DNA from: QHWK01 sp035259385 | Lineage (GTDB): Bacteria > Acidobacteriota > Vicinamibacteria > Vicinamibacterales > CAVVIG01 | Direction of reading: 5' to 3' | Assembly (NCBI GenBank): GCA_035259385.1 | Contig: DATFWL010000449.1 | Span: 1-7,978, forward strand | DNA length: 7,978 nt | Shown here: piece after piece, positions 6,509-7,978 of the stretch | How positions within the stretch are numbered: the stretch's first letter is position 1 | Layout: every line of letters begins with the position of its first letter | The notes under the pieces: generated by a model | The model's input: the letters and a program-made list of their open reading frames with translations, nothing else | Database searches by the model: none | What the model was told of the DNA's origin: nothing | Position numbers and translations under genes: made by a program

Positions 6509-7486
6509 CGCCCCGGGCTGTTCCGGCAGCCCAAGGCGCCCCCCGATCGCCCGCTGCCCCCGCACGATCCGACCAAGTCGGCACCGTCGGCGGCGGGAGC
6601 GTGCTACGGCTCCGCCATCTGCAAGGACCTCAAGACGCCCTCGAAGCTGCTGGCCGAGCAGAAGGACGACCCTGCCAACAAGGCGAAGCGCGATCAGCGC
6701 AAAGCGGTCTGTGGAAAGAGACCGCCCGATCCGGCGTGCACGGCCGATGGCCACGGCGCGCCGGCGACGCAGGCGCAGAGCCTGTTAAAGGCTTACGACC
6801 CGAGCCGTCCGCCGGCCGACGTGAAGATGCTCGTCGACAAGGACATGGAACAGGGCTTCAGCGCGTTGACGATCAAGTGTGCGAACTTCGTGCCGCCGAT
6901 CACCGGAGCGACGGACTGCATCACCATCCCCGAGAAGATGGAGCAGGAGGCGACGCAGTTCAACACCACGCTCGATCCCACGATCGGCGGAATGGATCGC
7001 GGCAAGTGGCGGGAACGGACGCTCGAGATTCTCGTGCACGAGTCCGAGCACACGCGCTTCAAACAGGCGTTCCGCGCGGACACCCTCCTGAGCAATCTGC
7101 CGGCCTGCGGCAACACCACTGACGCGGTGGCGGCGATGAACGAGCTCGCCGCCATGTTGACCGAGTTCAGGCTCCGGATGGAGCGCATCAGGGGCAACGT
7201 GACCATGTCGTCGGCCGATCGCGCGAAGGAAATGAACGAGTGGCGCGACCACCGCATCCGCGGCACCGAACAGTCGATCACCGTCTCGCTGCGAGTGGTC
7301 CGCTGCCTCTGTCAGTGCGACGACGCGAACAAGATGATCAAGGAGACGATCGAATTCGCCACGTCCAGCTGGACGCAGCAGGAAAAGAACGATCTTCACA
7401 GAGAAATGCGCCATCCAAGGTGGGATGACCTGGATCTGCGCTGGCCCTTCGTCGCGCCGCCGATTCCGAGCGTACAGGGACCCTAG
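5912..7486 (+). CDS. eCIS_core (DUF4157) protein with second zincin motif and Cys-rich C-terminus
   Basis: Predicted 524-residue protein, GTG start 15 bases after the previous stop. Leader LRIGETNDVYEQEADRVAE at 29-47; cysteine cluster C74, C76, C86, C89; eCIS_core/DUF4157 at about 112-199 with VRVHTDAIARKSADAV, YTVGNHIVF and HELAH at 191-195. All of these are at the same residue numbers as in the upstream 927-residue paralogue. A Pro-rich linker leads to a different C-terminal module (about 230-524) holding a second HExxH, HESEH at 376-380, preceded by LEILV. Downstream, NELAAMLTEF supplies E411 and E418 as possible third metal ligands. This module has about ten cysteines (for example CYGSAIC and RCLCQC), suggesting disulfides or metal sites. 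There is no signal peptide. It is likely eCIS cargo with a putative peptidase-type module; the substrate and exact family are unassigned. Confidence 0.9.
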   Translation: MSYAGLARKTSDAAHARRTVVPRSLAGGLRIGETNDVYEQEADRVAEEVMTDRGTNRHWLLPRLSGAPPLQRKCSCGSSGESGGECDACKEETEHGVVQRMAAGPAASGVAPPIVNEVLSSRGEPLDRAAREYFEPRFGHDLSGVRVHTDAIARKSADAVHALAYTVGNHIVFSDGTYSPGGADGRKLLAHELAHTIQQRPGLFRQPKAPPDRPLPPHDPTKSAPSAAGACYGSAICKDLKTPSKLLAEQKDDPANKAKRDQRKAVCGKRPPDPACTADGHGAPATQAQSLLKAYDPSRPPADVKMLVDKDMEQGFSALTIKCANFVPPITGATDCITIPEKMEQEATQFNTTLDPTIGGMDRGKWRERTLEILVHESEHTRFKQAFRADTLLSNLPACGNTTDAVAAMNELAAMLTEFRLRMERIRGNVTMSSADRAKEMNEWRDHRIRGTEQSITVSLRVVRCLCQCDDANKMIKETIEFATSSWTQQEKNDLHREMRHPRWDDLDLRWPFVAPPIPSVQGP

Positions 7487-7490
7487 AGGA
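7486..7490 (+). promoter_or_regulatory. Shine-Dalgarno GAGGA for the Afp7-like gene
   Basis: GAGGA overlaps the last base of the preceding TAG and sits 3 bases before ATG 7494. Spacing is short, but it is the only purine-rich element in the 7-base gap. Confidence 0.5.
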
Positions 7491-7493
7491 CGC

Positions 7494-7978
7494 ATGTCTG
7501 GTTTTCCCAACTCCCCCCGCCTGGTCAAAGGCGGCATCGTCACCCTGGACGTGGACACGTCCGTGGTGAAGGGCGTGATCGCGCTGCAGTACAACCCGGA
7601 CTCGCTGAGCCGCACGCTCCAGATCCAGGCGGTGCAGGGCGCGCAGGACGGCACGCGTGTGGACGCGCTGCGGCTGCGCGGCCCCGCGGTGGAAACGATC
7701 AAGATCGACGCGGAGCTGGACGCGACCGACCAGCTGGAGTTCCCGCGGCAGTTCCCCATCGCCGGCCAGCTCGGTCTGCACCCTCAGCTGGCCCAGCTCG
7801 AGATGCTCGTCAACCCGAGGGTCGAAACGCTGTTGGCCGATGACGCCATGGCGAACGCCGGCAGGCTGGAGATCATTCCGCTGCAGCAGCCGCTCACGTT
7901 GTTCGTGTGGAGCAAGAGCCGCGTCGTCCCCGTCAGGCTGACCGATTTCTCCATCACCGAAGAAGCGTTCGACCCCAA
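7494..7978 (+). CDS. eCIS Afp7-like tube/baseplate protein (5' part)
   Basis: Starts at ATG 7494, 7 bases after the previous stop, and runs open to the window edge: 161 complete codons, 3' end missing. The N-terminus MSGFPNSPRLVKGGIV, then VIALQYNPDSLSRTLQIQAV, then LRGPAVETIKIDAELDATDQ, LHPQLAQLEMLV, LTLFVWSKSRVVPVRLTDFS and ITEEAFDP are, from memory, typical of the contractile injection system tube-protein family to which Afp7/Pvc7 N-termini belong. In studied systems this protein joins the inner tube to the baseplate; some homologues carry a C-terminal LysM domain. Whether this one does cannot be seen here. It ties the four upstream DUF4157 genes to an eCIS structural locus. The family call is by recalled sequence pattern, not a search. 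Confidence 0.8.
   Translation, partial: MSGFPNSPRLVKGGIVTLDVDTSVVKGVIALQYNPDSLSRTLQIQAVQGAQDGTRVDALRLRGPAVETIKIDAELDATDQLEFPRQFPIAGQLGLHPQLAQLEMLVNPRVETLLADDAMANAGRLEIIPLQQPLTLFVWSKSRVVPVRLTDFSITEEAFDP

Noticed and set aside
7487..7493. Terminator or promoter between cargo and structural genes
   Set aside because: The gap is only 7 bases, with no inverted repeat or T-run and no -10/-35-like sequence. Continuous transcription is more likely.
6785..7759. Minus-strand open frame (324 codons) spanning the end of the 524-residue gene and the Afp7-like gene
   Set aside because: It runs across two well-supported plus-strand genes and has no recognisable domain, so it is a shadow frame.

Overview
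This is a high-G+C bacterial window with strong G/C preference at third codon positions, dense same-strand genes and a mix of ATG and GTG starts. It looks like part of an extracellular contractile injection system (eCIS) locus. The sequence alone does not fix the organism. The G+C content and gene style fit an environmental high-G+C lineage such as Acidobacteriota or Myxococcota, but that is only a guess.

Layout, all on the + strand: (1) the last 48 codons of an unrecognised upstream gene (1-147), overlapping the next gene by 4 bases (ATGA); (2) four consecutive genes (144-1757, 1774-3096, 3113-5896, 5912-7486), each with an eCIS_core/DUF4157 domain (YTVG..IVF..G.Y.P....LLAHELAH) near the N-terminus, followed by an unrelated C-terminal part; (3) the 5' part of an Afp7-like tube/baseplate protein (7494 to the window end). 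Gaps between genes are 7-16 bases and I see no terminator or promoter, so all six genes are probably co-transcribed.

The four DUF4157 proteins read like a cargo rack: a shared N-terminal module with interchangeable C-terminal modules. Gene 1 carries a cysteine-free, glycine-rich, beta-strand-like C-terminus ending in Phe. Gene 2 carries an OmpA-like peptidoglycan-binding domain and a short tail of unknown type. Gene 3 carries two further putative zincin modules (HEAMH with EGGAEY, and HEGSH) separated by a second internal copy of the leader motif. Gene 4 carries another putative zincin (HESEH) in a cysteine-rich region. Genes 3 and 4 share a position-identical N-terminal ~200 residues, including a four-cysteine cluster. 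The neighbouring structural gene supports the reading that these are eCIS-loaded effectors or eCIS-associated accessory proteins. Their targets and activities are inferred, not shown. There is no intergenic stretch long enough to hide another gene, and no RNA gene, CRISPR array or mobile element was seen.
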